DNA from: Ferrithrix thermotolerans DSM 19514
GTDB taxonomy: Bacteria; Actinomycetota; Acidimicrobiia; Acidimicrobiales; Ilumatobacteraceae
Assembly: GCA_945860575.1 (NCBI GenBank)
Contig: CAMAQQ010000016.1
Span: 1 to 12,428, forward strand
DNA length: 12,428 nucleotides
Direction of reading: 5' to 3'
Below, piece after piece: positions 12,428 through 12,428 of this stretch. The notes beneath the pieces are model-generated. The model was given only the letters and a program-made list of their open reading frames with translations, did not search any database and was not told where the DNA came from. Every line of letters begins with the position of its first letter. The first letter of the stretch is position 1. Both the position numbers and the translations under genes were made by a program.

Positions 12428-12428
12428 A
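11675..12428 (+). CDS. P-loop protein with sulfotransferase-like landmarks, copy 2 (3' end outside window)
   Basis: Open from the ATG at 11675 to the window end (251 codons plus one base). It shares Walker A GFWGGGKS at 20-27, INSKNLALLI at 121-130, VRHPIHLF at 156-163 and FLVLAFENTVLDP at 235-247 with the protein at 8341-9381, without gaps. The largest differences fall at 111-120, 181-190 and 221-230, which are probably surface loops or substrate-contacting parts. The start is preceded 21 nt upstream by the stop of the third amidotransferase. A five-codon frame (11664-11678) ends on its start codon. Function is unknown, as for copy 1. Pairing with an amidotransferase a second time supports a shared pathway. 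Confidence 0.75.
   Translation, partial: MTLEFDHPNSFTNDIIVVNGFWGGGKSVVTSIIGSMSGVEKKKVEHVYEYVCIAHASGKMSLDAATAFLKIYADLSQYNNLIGREINLRWDDDSGFRNNPGSLVYLKRLFKKSGDGIPIEINSKNLALLIATHELISVSNLLFDAYGSRLKLIEVVRHPIHLFNNVYDYTASFERSREFTLAYKLKGVKVPWFAKEWAEEFAEASVTDRALLSIARIQKLMIVSINEHASLGKNFLVLAFENTVLDPQTAL

Overview
The window is a densely packed stretch of a surface-glycan gene cluster. All genes lie on the + strand. Junctions are 1-4 nt overlaps or short gaps, with one 28-nt overlap, and no gene-free stretch exceeds about 42 nt, so it reads as one operon or part of one. Both ends are cut inside genes. No tRNA, rRNA, mobile element, CRISPR array or convincing promoter or terminator is visible. The source looks bacterial, with moderate to lowish GC and frequent GTG starts. 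The families fit bacteria that decorate surface polysaccharide or flagellin with nonulosonic (sialic-acid-like) sugars. A compact aquatic bacterium or a Leptospira-like surface-glycan locus would both be consistent, but I cannot assign a taxon.

Region 1 (1-3635) looks like part of a CMP-legionaminic-acid-type pathway. It holds the C-terminus of a hexapeptide-repeat acetyltransferase, a CBS-domain/nucleotidyltransferase fusion (PtmE-like), a Gfo/Idh/MocA oxidoreductase, a CMP-nonulosonate synthetase (PtmB/LegF/NeuA-like) and a short-chain dehydrogenase (PtmA-like). From memory, the order ptmE - ptmF position - ptmB - ptmA matches the Campylobacter jejuni legionaminate locus. The synthase (LegI), epimerase (LegG), dehydratase (LegB) and aminotransferase (LegC) are not in the window.

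Region 2 (3678-8344) is sugar-amidation machinery: an N-acetyl-sugar amidotransferase of the WbpG/PseA type, a HisH-type glutaminase, a divergent HisF-like barrel, a second and longer WbpG-type protein, and a second HisF-like barrel (WbuZ-type). In related systems these proteins take ammonia from glutamine and convert an acetamido group on an activated sugar to acetamidino. The expected product here is an amidinated legionaminate-like sugar, but the substrate is inferred from the neighbours.

Region 3 (8341-12428) holds a P-loop protein with sulfotransferase-like landmarks, a protein resembling the LA_1612/TIGR04396 surface-carbohydrate family, a third WbpG-type protein (about 75% identical to the first) and a second, truncated-by-window copy of the P-loop protein (about 69% identical to the first over 251 residues, without gaps). 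Thus three amidotransferases and two HisF-like proteins share one visible HisH, and an uncharacterised P-loop protein is paired twice with the amidation genes. This repeated module is the most interesting part of the window.
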